This document shows, piece by piece, positions 40,559-52,532 of a stretch of 64,000 bases of DNA (its first letter is position 1; each line of letters begins with the position of its first letter). The stretch covers positions 6,343,381-6,407,380 of the forward strand of contig JADWOT020000009.1 in the NCBI GenBank assembly GCA_036345935.2. The letters are read 5' to 3'. Source of the DNA: Taenia hydatigena (taxonomy: Eukaryota > Platyhelminthes > Cestoda > Cyclophyllidea > Taeniidae). A program made the translations under genes and the position numbers. Below the pieces are notes generated by a model. It had not been told where the DNA came from. It was given only the letters and a program-made list of their open reading frames with translations, and did not search any database.

Positions 40559-41552
40559 TTAATTGTATCTAGGTTGAAAATAGGCATGAGTAAAGGCACA
40601 TTGGCTTCCATAGGGACATCTTCTCTCCTTTTCAAAGTAAATGCAGTGCTCGGTTCTGTATTTTGGGTGGCTTGAAATATATCTAAGTTCACCTATTCCG
40701 TGTGCGAAATGGCAAAAAATCCCCATGGGACAGTAGCCCCGCCTTTTGTAGTGCTTGCAGAGCTCCGTTTTGTACCTAATGTTTTTCAGCATCATGTCCA
40801 CAAATGCTGCCTAAAAAACAACATCCCATACATAAGCGCCACTTCAAACTAGGAAATTGCTTAAAGCAAGTAAGTTGTTCTCACCTTTCCTTACTGCATC
40901 AAAGAAATCCTACATTTAAAAAGCTTTATTTATCAAGAATAGCTACACAAACTGTATTGGACAATGTCGACTTTAAATTATTACTGAGCATTAAATATCA
41001 AAGTGGGAGCATCGAATATGAGCATGATAGCACTTATTTTAAATGTTGTAATAATGATGGCAATGCAAACAATGCGCATGTTTGACTCAAATGGCTGCTT
41101 ACATCTTGATTGAAGGTGACCGGATTGGACTGCGACGGCTGTGTTCTCGTCGAACGAAGAACCTTGGGAACATTAGGAATAGATGGCGGTCGGGGTAGCT
41201 GGGAGTGCTTGAGTGTGCTAATATCTGACTTATTCAAACTGGAAGGGCAAGCGTCTTTGGTTTGCAAAGTTTGGAATGATGTAAGGCCTTCGGAACCTCC
41301 AAAAGCACCGCCAAGAATTGGGAGACCCATTCCTGCTGGATGATTCTGCTCCTGATCCTTAGTGGGATTCCAGCCGCACACTTTCAATGCTTCCTCCCAT
41401 GGTTTCGTTGACTGCTCATGAGAATTTATTTCTGAATTTATTGACGAACTATTTGGCCCTTCGTAGCCACCACCTAGGATTGGGCGCCCAAAAAGTAAAG
41501 TGGGAGGCTTTTGATTCTGGCGTTGTTTGAGAAGCGCTGAGTAGTCGAACAT
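40559..41552 (-). CDS. Tandem CCCH zinc-finger protein, tristetraprolin/TIS11 type
   Basis: Two exons (41103-41552 and 40559-40810) join in phase 0 across a 292-nt GTAAGC...TTTTTTAG intron and give 233 residues. Exon 2 carries two fingers with exact C-x8-C-x5-C-x3-H spacing (C168, C177, C183, H187; C206, C215, C221, H225), separated by the 18-residue linker of the TTP family. The lead-ins are RYKTEL and KYRTEH. This family binds UUAUUUAU-type AU-rich elements in mRNA 3' UTRs and promotes deadenylation in the cytoplasm. The N-terminal half is Pro/Ser/Gln-rich and has a duplicated G-x-PILGG motif (residues 22-32 and 76-86). The chain ends eight residues after the second finger, so the usual C-terminal CNOT1-binding segment is missing. 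The start is the first ATG; the frame stays open upstream to about 41627 without another ATG. Oocyte-type CCCH proteins (MEX-5/PIE-1-like) are an alternative. Confidence 0.8.
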
Positions 41553-41656
41553 GACGGGCTGGTAAATAGCGCAGTTTCGCGGTGAATGCGATGACACTAA
41601 ACTTATTGGCTGCTGGCTATCCTTCACGACTTATAGATGCGAGCTATTTGTCGGCA

Positions 41657-41663
41657 TTTTATA
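41657..41663 (-). promoter_or_regulatory. TATA box of the CCCH gene
   Basis: TATAAAA on the minus strand, 105 nt before the chosen ATG. This is a fitting distance for a promoter with a short 5' UTR of about 75 nt. It supports the start at 41552 rather than an upstream one. Confidence 0.4.
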
Positions 41664-44600
41664 ATCTGTAGTTAGCGTCAATGCGTCAGCAGTTGGTTAG
41701 TGCATAAAAGAAAACTGATTGGCCACTAATCTAGGTGATTTCACCTTACACACTGTGTGACCGCGTGTGCATGTGTGCTGGTCATGTCTAGTCGGTGATA
41801 CCCTGGTTTGGCAACACGTATGAGCCAATTTGTGGGGTGGCGAGTGCTCACTGCAAGCAAATGCTTAAATATCGTAAACAGATGCCTTCCGTCTTGAGTT
41901 AATCCATGGGTCTGACAGGTCAAAATTTTACGAACACATGGGATGGATTGTTGTGTCTTACTTCCCCTATTCAAATATTTTTATTTTAGCGCCCACTACG
42001 GTGATTGAAGTGAGATCTATCGGTTCTCCTTCCCTTCAACAGGTCATAGTGGAACCGTGACCTCGTTTATGTTCGGCGCAATGCCGTCACTACATTACGT
42101 TCCTTTTCCCTGAACTCGTCCAACTTTGAGGGACCAGCTATGTCTAGGGACATCGAGAATCGAATCGGAAACAAGGCAGGAAGAAATATATTAGAATCTT
42201 ACAAATAATCTACCCACGGTCCAGTCAGTAAAAACATAAGCTGATTGAATTTTTGGAAACAACGTTTATTCATGCGGGGAACTCCTCAACATTCATTGCT
42301 GTAGACGTACTCAATGGGCACGCGGCATGCATTTACTGCAAGTTTAAGGTCAAAAGACGGTATTTCGTGAGACAATGGTCTAGTATTTCTCCTTAGTACA
42401 AGACTAGAAACACTGAAGCAAGGGAAACTCAATGATCTTACCAGCGGTCTATGTGTAGTACCACTTCATTGACACTTCCGTCATCAGTGCAGATGATGGG
42501 AGAGTCCCGCTGACGAGACCTATGCTGTTAGCCTCTTAGCTCTTTTATCTACTTAAAATGATGCCAACTTAGTATAGAGAGACTTTGTATCACTCTCAAG
42601 GATAACTCAAGCCCTAAAATTGTTCATATGATCTCATTTTTATCTTGCCAGTGAAAAAGTCTCTTCGTTCCTTAGAATGTCAGGAAGCACCAAAAATATT
42701 TTTAGATAAAAATCTATTTTGATAGGTAAGGAGGAGAATAAGAAGTTACAAGACGCGGTTCCTTTCATTTCACTCGGATTCAAGCGACATTCTTTGGATT
42801 TATTAGGGAAGAAATTTGTGCTCCCCAGTAAGAGTTTGAATTTATCCACGTGAATCGGCTATTCCAATAAGAAATGGAAGAGATTATTTGCTTTGATATT
42901 GTTAATGGGGACAACTTGTCGAGTATTGATAGCCACAACAAAAATTAAAGAAAAACTAAAACGGAAATGGTTCCAACTCTGAGGTATACATTTTCTCCCA
43001 GTCTCTCCATCCACTCCATCTTTAAGTATTCACATTTTGTTCCTCATCCCCAGGCACTCTCTCAGTGTGCTGTGATTATTTTGCTTTGGCAGAATTGGTG
43101 GCGACAACTACTTTTATCTGCAATCTTGATTTAATTAATGCTTGTGAGACATCCTCATTGAGTGCAGCTTCTACTTTACACAAACAAATAATGCTGTTGC
43201 ATTAAACACAACCAAGGAGGTAAACTGTGGAAATATCTGTTCATCTACCACATTTAAACACACGTACGGAAATCTCGATAGACATGTCATGGAGAATGGT
43301 CACGCAGTTTGGTCGCTTACCTCACAGTTCATGACTTCGGACAAGGAAGCGAAATTGCGACCGGAGTATGAAAGGGTAACATTGGCATGTTTCGATGGTG
43401 TAAAACCTCAAACTAAGAGGAAATTGTTGTGCACAGACTTAAAACCACGAGCAAATTTTGGATCTTACATAGCTAAATTTTTACGTTCAATTCATATGAG
43501 ATGCGCCGCACTATTAGATTTGTTGCGCACTGCGACATGGCAGGATGCGATTTATTTTTAGTTTCCGTGGACTTTGGTCATCGTCTTGGAGACATGGAGC
43601 TCTGCACATATAATTCTTGCTACAATCAACCAATCCTTTTCATTTGCAAGAAAGACCCACACTTTACGACGTCCACAGAAAGGCCTCAAAGGGCAATAAT
43701 CCAACCTGAATATCTAAAGAAGGCATACCCTCTGAATGGATTGAAATGCAGAGAATCACAACAGAGCAAACACCAATCCTAATTTGACTTCTGCCAATCA
43801 ATCAACATCATAGTCTGCAATAAAGTAAGAAACGATGAATGTAAGACCAGACTTGAGCACGTCTCCTTTTGGGGTGCTCACGATAGTTATGTTAAATTTT
43901 GTGCGTTACCTGGGGAAATTTCCTTACTGTTAGTAAGGCCAAGTGGTCTCACTCTTTGTAGGGCACCGATCCACAAAGACGACGTAACTCTGTCCTAACC
44001 GGAATCTACGATGCACCTCACTGACGTTAAATTCAAATGACTTTTAGGGTTGATGGGAAATGAACATATGTTATGCATCGATTCGTCGTTTTCTGGCAAG
44101 AGACCTCTTAAGCGCTTCTCCCAATGTATTTTTGCTAAGCCACCCAACCTCTGATCCATGAAAGTAATCCCAGTCGCTACTGTGCGTTAGTAATACGCAA
44201 CCTGCCCGAGTATTATGCCTTCTATCGCCCTCGGAGAGGTCTCAAGGAGCAAAAGTATCAACAACAATACTGTCTCAAGGGTAGTGTATAAAACAACTAT
44301 CAATTTTTGGTGACAAATACGGAATACCTACAACAAGGGGGGTTAAGCAAGACTTTCTAAGATAGAAAATTGATGAAACCAACCAGTATTTGTTTCACTT
44401 TTGCCTATTAATAAGTAAGCTTGTAATAAGTTCGCTATTTGTTTGCTTCTCCATTTTGGTAAAAAAGGCGACTTAGGGGCGCCGCTACTTTACCTTCGTC
44501 GATGGACCAGTCCTTGTGCCACGGCAGTTGGCTCGCCCCTTTTGTAGGCCGATAATGCATATTCCGTCTTAGTATTGAGTCAATTTTCGCTCTCAGGGGA

Positions 44601-45273
44601 GTCTCGATACCTTACAGGGATTCTATAACTCCGTAGGTTTTGGTCATCATCCTGTTGGCAAGCCGTTGCGTTCACGTCGGTTCTGCTATAAATCATTCGC
44701 TAATTAGCGACTTATAGTGGGGCTTTGTCTGTAGTTTGAAGTGTTATGCTGCCTACGTAGAGGGCATTAATGCACACCAGTGTTACATACTTCCTCACTG
44801 TAATTTAATCCTTCTAGAAAAAACAAATAACTGTCCAGACCAAGGTGATTTCACGTAATCTTAGCACGCTATTTAAGAGTGTGAAACCTATCGTATTGCG
44901 GCATATTATCGCAAAATGAATATAACCAACATATTAAGGTTGATAGAAAGCATACTTGCAGATCATTGGGTAATTTGATGTCTTGGTTGTGCTATTAAAC
45001 CTGTGGTCACACGTGTGGGCATTATGATATATTATCGTGGGCATAATTTTAAAACAAAATTCTGATTCTTCTGTAGTCGAATTTCATAATTATTTGTGCT
45101 TATGGGATTGGCATTTGTATGCTCACATGCAAATCATTTGTCCGACATGCATATTTTGGTTGTACACATTGACATTTCCGCATGAATATGACATATATTT
45201 TGGGTGTTTCTATCAGTCGGTGCAATAAATTATCTCCGGTGCTAACCAATCATTACCGCTTATTGTCATTTAC
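41664..45273. other. Intergenic region between CCCH and CCDC42-type genes
   Basis: No exon recognised. Two overlapping open frames at 43289-43782 (90 and 93 codons) have no domain and no splice context. The part around 44460-44780 is richer in GC than its surroundings and could be an old repeat copy, but no terminal repeats were found. Confidence 0.4.
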
Positions 45274-48200
45274 ATGCATTATTCAGAAATGTGTTTTGAA
45301 GCAACAGTGACGAAAATGGCCCTGAGCAACAACGCGAACACCAATTCTTCGAAATTCACTGAAGGCCTCACATATGATTCAAAGCTTTTGAAGTCTAGTT
45401 ATGGAGCACCACCAGAAAATAGCGTAATGAACCTCGTTAACTCAGATCGACGGCTTCTGGAAATGCGGAAGAAGTTCCGCGTAAGGACAGTTAACCTTAT
45501 TCATACCGTATTCGTATCTATCTATCCTGAGAAGTAGTCGATTGAGTTTGTGCTTCCTACTTGTTTGCATCTTGAGGATTAAGCCTAGTTTATATCCCAT
45601 CGAACTTGTCTAAACAGGTGATTATCACACAAGGGCTTATTTCAGCTAAAATGTAGTCGTTTTAAATGCCCCACATCAAAATACGAAGCATTGCAGCTGT
45701 GCATTTTTCTTCACCTAGCACATGTCAAATACTCATCAACCTCGCTTGAGCTTTCACCAGTCATTTTTTGCCCTTAATGCTTCCGTGAAGTCTTTATTAG
45801 CATTAGTTGCTCAGATGGACCCAACGCCGTATGAAGGCCCGGCTACCCCACAAATACCATTGCGTCCCCACATTTAGAGCCAGGTCGCTGAAAGTAAAGT
45901 GAAGCGTGAAGATCTTGCGATGAGGCAGGAGAATTTGCGCTACCAGATGAAGCGCTTCGAGGGGTTTATTCGCGATAACGAAGCGAAACGCGTTAGAGCC
46001 GTAAAAAAGTACTGGACTGAGCGCCAGATAATTGAGGAAAAGACAAAGGAAGGTGTTGAACTCAGGGTGGAATTTGGGAGAGCTAAAATCGCGTAAGACG
46101 AAGTCCATTTTTTTTAAGCACTTCTGTTTCCTCACTTTAATATCCCATAGGACCTCGGTAAGTTGGATTGTTTTTACCGCCAGGTATGAGGATATGCGAA
46201 GAAAGGTGGAGGAATACAAGAAGTACGAATCTTACTTAATGGACGTCATCGACCTCCTTCCACCGGGTATGGTTGCGCATCCGGCGCCTACGGTTATGCT
46301 CATTCATTTCTCTACTAGCAATACTTAAGTACCATGCAGCATTGCAGAAATCTGAGTCCATGTTTTGACCTTAGCTTTTTATAATTTAAAATAATGAAGC
46401 ATGGAAACGTTTGTTTTAAATTTTCTTCCCATTTTGCGTGAGTTTTGGGAATACAGGTTATCTACTGGAGATGAAAGGGGCTGAATTCCCTGTTTATTAA
46501 TAAAATATCAGTCATTATGATGAGTGATCGTACCTTATCGTGACCTATTTTTCGTCGCTGTTTTTGTGTCTCGGTATATCTTCTATCAATAGTGCGTTTT
46601 GTTAAATTGAACTCAGTATTTTATTTGCGCATTCCAGCGGCTTTGGCTTGATCTATTATTGTTGGGTCTCAAAAATTAAAACAATTTGTTGCACATACTC
46701 GGCTTCTACAGAAATAGGCAACGCTTCTCATGTCTGGCTCAAAAATTGCATTTGGTCAATAAATACCTAAAGTTTGCTCTATCTTCATGGGTGCACAACG
46801 CCTAGTGAGGTGATGCTTTGCTATTTATTCCTATTGTTTCCTCATTTAAGAGAAATTTACAATCTATCAAACGATAGAGCAGACGATGAGCCGACATTTT
46901 GAGATCATCCAACTGGATCGAATTTGTTATTTTGTTTTAGACTACATAAAAATAGCTGACAATGTTCTTGTTGGCTTGATAATGCGCTACAACACTCTTT
47001 ACGGAACTTACCAATCACTCCTGTCTGAGATGAATACAAAATCTCAAAACGTAAGTTGCGCGTCTTTTAGGTGAGATGAAGGGAGGAGAAGGGAATGGGG
47101 AATACCATGTCACGGCGTTAGGCCCACAAAACTGGTTTTGTACAAAACACGATGGTGAGGGGTCGTACTTTGCAAGGGGAGGACGTTTTCATGACTAATT
47201 TGCATGTGCGGCGTCCGCCCTTTCATGCACACCGCGTCGACAAGGTCGAGCGACCGCCTCGCGCTTACCCGTTATCCGCGTGTTTGTCCGTACTTGTCCA
47301 GACTAGCTCTCAGGGCATAAGCAGCCACCCTCCACTCCCTCGTATCGATTAATAACGAAGCGAAGGCAAATTGTGGATATTGAGCTGACGTGGGTGGTTT
47401 TCTCATAAAAAATGTGCAAGTGCATAGACGAAAGGAATTTGTTCTCCTTACTTTGAGAACAAGATATTGAGTGGTATCAATAATTTGGGAAATGACTTTC
47501 TCGTGCTTGATACTTTGCGCTTACATTAAGACATGGGAATTTTTGACTGCATTTGTTGAATCACCGGAGTCAAATATTGTGCCATAAAGTATAGACACCC
47601 GCAATTGCTTTGTTGCACTGCTGTTTAGGGATTCAAAGGTGTGGCCAAAGCTCGATACGATTCACTCAGTCTTTGCTCTTCCCAGATTCGTGAGGCACAA
47701 GCCCGCCTGCAGGCGCTCCGCGAGGAGCACGCCAGTCGAATTCTCACTCTCAACTCTAAACTTGCCGACCTCTATAAGGAGCGAGGCGCCAACAATGAGC
47801 AGCTCCAACAGCTCGTACAAACATTCGATCAAGGCCACAAAGAACTGCGAAAACAGGTGTGAGTGAGGAAATAGCATTGAATGCCGAAAATAAGGTGACG
47901 GTATCTCTTAAAAGGTGATGTCCATGTTATTCAGCCTGATGGTGGCTCTGAAAAATAATGCAATTCTTTTATTTATTCATCCGGTTCGTTTAACTTCCTT
48001 ATTTGTCCCTTCACCAACAAAAGCTGCACGCATTATTGGGCGAGGTTTCTTTTGTCCTCACTGTTTGTTGTCGTAAGTGATGCTGTTCTTGCGCTACACA
48101 TTTATCAACTGTACTTATGGCTGTCTCCGGTTCACCAGCGAGCGATCCATACGCCGGCCCACGCTGAATCCTTACAATAGATGCGATTATTATTGGCAAA

Positions 48201-48525
48201 CTTACACCAGAGAGGTTTGGTTAGGGCAAATTATGTGAAAATAATGTTGCTTTTTTAAAATTAGTTGGAACTGTTCGGAACGGTGATTCGTTCAATCGAG
48301 AACCTCGTGGACAAATGCGGCTGGCCTTACACCACTGCAGTAGAGGAGAATGAAACCTTGTGCACCAAATTGGTTCGCATAACGGTGAGAATTTTCAATA
48401 TAAATTTGTTTGTGAGTCAATTTCGCGATGTTGCCTTGCAGAAGGTAGTGAGGCATTTGAGGTCTATGTTACGAAACAATGTGTTTGCTTACATAAAACC
48501 TGAGCCATACCAAAATTCACCTTAG
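45274..48525 (+). CDS. CCDC42/CFAP73-type axonemal coiled-coil protein (DUF4200)
   Basis: Seven exons: 45274-45480, 45878-46092, 46184-46266, 46941-47050, 47629-47856, 48265-48384, 48442-48525, with all phases matching, giving 348 residues (human CCDC42 and CFAP73 are a little over 300). The order of segments follows the family: RRLLEMRKKFR, then a long helix with MKRFEGFIRDNEAKRVRAVK (the DUF4200 core), then YEDMRRKVEEYKKYESYL, LIMRYNTLYGTYQSLL, and a second coiled coil QIREAQARLQALREEHAS. CFAP73 belongs to the modifier-of-inner-arms complex on ciliary doublets; CCDC42 acts in sperm flagella. A role in flame cells, sperm or epidermal cilia would follow. The start could instead be the ATG at 45316, which has the better context (AAAATGG). 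The donor of exon 5 is GTGTGA; the better-looking GTGAGT two bases later would break the frame. The last intron is 57 nt and open in frame, so it may be retained. Confidence 0.8.
47100..47350 (+). other. GC- and CpG-rich island inside an intron, with nested palindromes
   Basis: This block in the fourth intron of the CCDC42-type gene is much richer in CG dinucleotides than its AT-rich flanks. At its left end ACAAAAC (47126-47132), GTTTTGT (47135-47141) and ACAAAAC (47142-47148) form overlapping inverted repeats, including the perfect 14-bp palindrome GTTTTGTACAAAAC. A 66-codon frame starting with GTG shows no domain. It may be an inserted fragment or a regulatory island. Confidence 0.35.
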
Positions 48526-51500
48526 TGCAATCATCCAGCACTATTCTTCTGTGTTCTCTCTAATGCTAACCTATGTATGCTTCATTGTCAGGACTAGTTA
48601 TCCCCGCTGAAATTGTGATTCTCCCTAAATCACGCTGTGAAACAGTATAACTTGGGAAATTGCATTTGTTTGATCACAATTCACTCCCACTGAGGCTGCA
48701 TCATTAATGCCAGTCAATTTTCCGAATCATTGTACCACTTTGATCGCATTGATTTACCACAGCTCAAGACTTCACCCTCCCTCGATGTCTCTCTATTTAA
48801 CAATGTTCTCTTACTAGTGTGACAATTTCTATCCAGTGTCAAAAACTAAAAAGCTGCCGTATCAAAGCTGTTCTAGAAGCGTGGTTTCATTTCCGGTAAC
48901 CTGAGTTTGATTTTCCTCTGTATTTACTTTCGGAATACCGATTTCGCAAGGGATTCTTGTAAAGATGAGAATTGGAAGAAGGCACCATCTTTGTTCGAGA
49001 CTCGTTTTATTCAGATCAAATGATTGTTATTTTGAGTTTCTCTGAATCCATGGGAGGACTAGCACGACTTCTACGGATTTTTTTTTCTTCATATCTGTAG
49101 ATAAAAGACGTACGAGGCGATGGCAAATCGGCGTTTGTCTACTTTAAGTGCTTTAAGGCACGGCCTTTGACGGGTTCGAAAACCGATCTTTAGTATGGTG
49201 CATGTGCATATACAGAAAATTGCATAACCATTCAAACGTCATACTTCTAAACGTGACCTATCAAAGGCACTCATCTTTTATTGCTGAAATTCTATTAGGT
49301 TTATTTCCACGAGTGCTGATCGTGAGTCCCATTGCTCTGTGCGATATAATCTTAAAGGCGCTAAGCATTTAAATTGGAGTGAAAATGATGCTTGAATAGA
49401 TCCGGGTTTAATTAAGTCCATTGAACTGCGGCATAAGGCCTGGGCATGGGAGTTAGCAATCTCCAAGCATCTACGTGGAAGGCTAACTTGTCAGTTTTAC
49501 CGTCGAGAACTGAGGCTCAGTCGTAATCACGCCAATCCTTGTACTCTATCTGTTGCATTTCTCCCGTCACATCGATTTCCACACTTTGATGACTAGGAGT
49601 TTACTGCTTTGCATGAACTCCATTGAGTTTATTTTTGAATCCTTTTTGAGTAGTGTGGTCGTTGTAGAAGTCGCTGTTAACTATTAACTAGATGCATTCA
49701 AAATTACCCATATCAACCACCTATTTAGCTTCATCTTGGATGACAATGCGGTAATCACGCATCCTTTGTAGCCGCGGAAACGGTGTTTCAATATCCCAAA
49801 CGCTAGTGAAATGTTGCAACGATCCGCACCTAGCGAACCGATTAAACCAAGCAATGTAAACAAATGGTGAGAAGCATACTTATTTCAAGGCATTCTTTAA
49901 TGTGGCGTTTAGATTATGCAAAATCGAGGTGAAGAGTTCCAATCGACTTTGCATGTGCACTGAAGGCTATGTCACGGCAGCTTGCGTAACGGTCGTCAGA
50001 GCTTTCATTCGCCTAATTGGTTGCATCTATGACCAAGGGATGAAAACAAAGTAGCCTCCAGCCCTCGCTAAACGAGCTCCTTATCCCGCTTATGCGCCAT
50101 GAATCTAACGCACTGCACCTTGCCTCGAGCCACAATTTATAATTAAACCATCATTGCAACTCATTTTTAGAAAAACGAACTCCGCCACCTTGCAGGCCTA
50201 CATGGGAAGTCTTCCACATTTGCATATCCAGTCCACTTAGAACAACTAATGCAATGGAGATTACATCTCACTTTAGTTGTCGAAATTCTGGGTACTTTCT
50301 CCAGTTGGGTAGTTTAAACACGTACACAAACAAAGTCTTTTAACGTGACTAAAAAAAGTGCCTCAACACCTAAGCCACATTCGTTGTATGAAGCAAAAAA
50401 AAACAGCCACCCATCATCTAATGTGAATAACTAGCACGGCGTCATGACGTACTCTTGAGTCCTCTATCACCTTAGGTGCTTATGAATACCGAATACACTA
50501 TTGAAAGGATGCACACCTTGCCAAAAGGTCACGAGTTCTGTATGTGTTCGATAACTGAAGATTGTCTGGGCCCTTCCTTAGCTAGCCTCCCTATCGCCAC
50601 TTAACAACTTTTGCTGAATGATTAATTGCTTGAAAGAGGTGGTAGAGAGCTACCTTGGTTTTTTAATGAACCAAAGGCTGCCCCAAATGGTGTCTGTTTT
50701 GCATCTAGGAGTACATTGTCACTGTGCGAATGATCCTCGCGGCTATCAACGCGAACAGTGGTAAAGCCGAACGTAAACATCCACCGAAGAATCAAGGTGG
50801 CACCTCCGAATGACAATACGGCTTCACATCATACAGAATTATGTGTATGAGTTTACTGTATGTGGGCTTTGAAGTATCATGTACAAGTAGACCTTGTAGA
50901 GTCCAAGGTTAAAAAAATAACACACAATGGTCCGCCTTTTGGGGTACATACGGACTTGAAGCACACATGAAAAACCACACATTTTTTGTTTGGAACAATT
51001 CATCGCCCCAGGCCTGTTAGGCACAAACAGCGCTACACGACGCTCAGTTCTTTTGCATACGCGAATGTTGCAACCTTCAGCCGCCTGCAGTAATTCGTAA
51101 ATGCCTCGATGAAGGGGCGTAATGATAGACATGAAAATAGCAGTAATTTGGCTTCACCTTATTTGACTGTTATACCCGTCCTCCAGTTTAAATTCACAGT
51201 AACATTCAAGAACACGAGTAACGATATTCACTTACCCGCAGTTATATCAAGAGGGTACCACACATTGGCGATGGGACAATGTGACCAACTTCACATTGCG
51301 TTGCAAGAGGCGGTAAGTGAGCAAATCAATGTCTTGTTAAATACCGTGATAAAAGGAATGCGATAGGTGTCACTAGACGGCATTATTGGGGAAATGAATA
51401 GTTGGTTGGGAGAACAGGGACGAAGTAGCAAAGATATAGCAAGTTTACAGCCTGCGAACGATAGCAAACATGGACACGAGGTTTCACAGGATTGGAGGCT

Positions 51501-52216
51501 TCTGTAATCAATCTAGGAAGTGGATACTCATCTTGTTTTCGATATCTACGCCCTCAACGGCCTGGAAGGAAAGAAGGCACACTATCAGTTATCCTGAGAG
51601 AGTAGTAAAAGGATTTACTGCTGCAAACAGCGTAGCATTTAAAGTGGTCCAAACAAACTACGGAATTCGCTGCACTCACGAAGCCACTTACTAGGTTCGA
51701 CGAGAGACATTACTTATGCCTACTTTTGAACTTGTACTGCCTGAAGAGTTGCTGCACACTTAAATACCCGAACTCAGTTTTTAATTGAAATATTGGGCGC
51801 CAGTTACAACAACCCGCGTAAGGCGCGTCTAAAACCCAAGGTCGTTACAGTGCAACCCAAACGGGTTGAGAATCCCATCGTGGCATATGGTAATTAGACT
51901 GGGGGGATGGGTGGGTCCAGATCTGTTTCTCGATAATGGTTATTTCATTTTTTGGAGGAAATATGGCGCATTACTTATGTCAGTAGTGGTACAGTACCTG
52001 AGCATACGTTACTTGACCATGCAGGATACAAGCTGGCACACCAGCTGCGTCACCTGATAGAGTGCAGCCTCAGCAATGTCATAGCAGATTACTCTCAAAT
52101 TAATTCGGCGAGGTATGGGTAGGGCTAATTTACTTCCGATTGTCAGTCAGCAATCATTAAATTATGCGGATGGCTTCCGCCGACTCCTGAGTTAATAACA
52201 AGGAACAATTTGATTT
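48526..52216. other. Intergenic region between CCDC42-type and CHP1 genes
   Basis: Convergent gene ends flank 3.7 kb in which no exon is recognised. The open frames at 50622-51366 are short, start with non-ATG codons or lack domains, and show no coding-like splice pattern. Confidence 0.4.
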
Positions 52217-52226
52217 TTTATTTATT
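52217..52226 (-). terminator. Poly(A) signals of CHP1 (two overlapping AATAAA)
   Basis: The minus strand reads AAATAAATAAA here, containing two overlapping AATAAA hexamers, about 310 nt downstream of the CHP1 stop codon. This is a suitable place for 3' end formation. Confidence 0.5.
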
Positions 52227-52532
52227 TTGATGCACCGAAGGCAAAAAACTTATAAACTTTCGTGAGATCACAGGGTCTCTGTAACCCCTACCGTATTGGA
52301 TCGATTTCTTCTGCGTATAGCATCGTGACTAATGACCACATAACTTGTTTTCTTCTAAGCCCTTCCCATGTGAGACAATAGCGCATTGGTTTCAGTGTAT
52401 TTATAATTTCATCAAAGTAACATTTTTCATACCTCCAGAGCAGCTAATACTACACAGGTAAAACAGAAAACGCCACCAGTGATAGCTTCTTCTTAGCCAT
52501 TCAAAGATACAGTGCACAAAACAACTTCGATC

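Noticed and set aside
41553..41627. Upstream start for the CCCH gene
   Set aside because: The extension begins with GTG, not ATG; the first ATG is at 41552 and a TATA box lies at a fitting distance.
43289..43782. Two overlapping 90-codon frames
   Set aside because: No domain, no splice context and no coding-like bias.
45803..46219. 138-codon minus-strand open frame
   Set aside because: Antisense of exon 2 of the CCDC42-type gene; the plus strand carries the recognisable coiled coil.
52385..52500. Alternative last exons for CHP1
   Set aside because: Frames after other acceptors do not resemble the helix that follows EF4; SLDEV at 52533-52574 aligns better.
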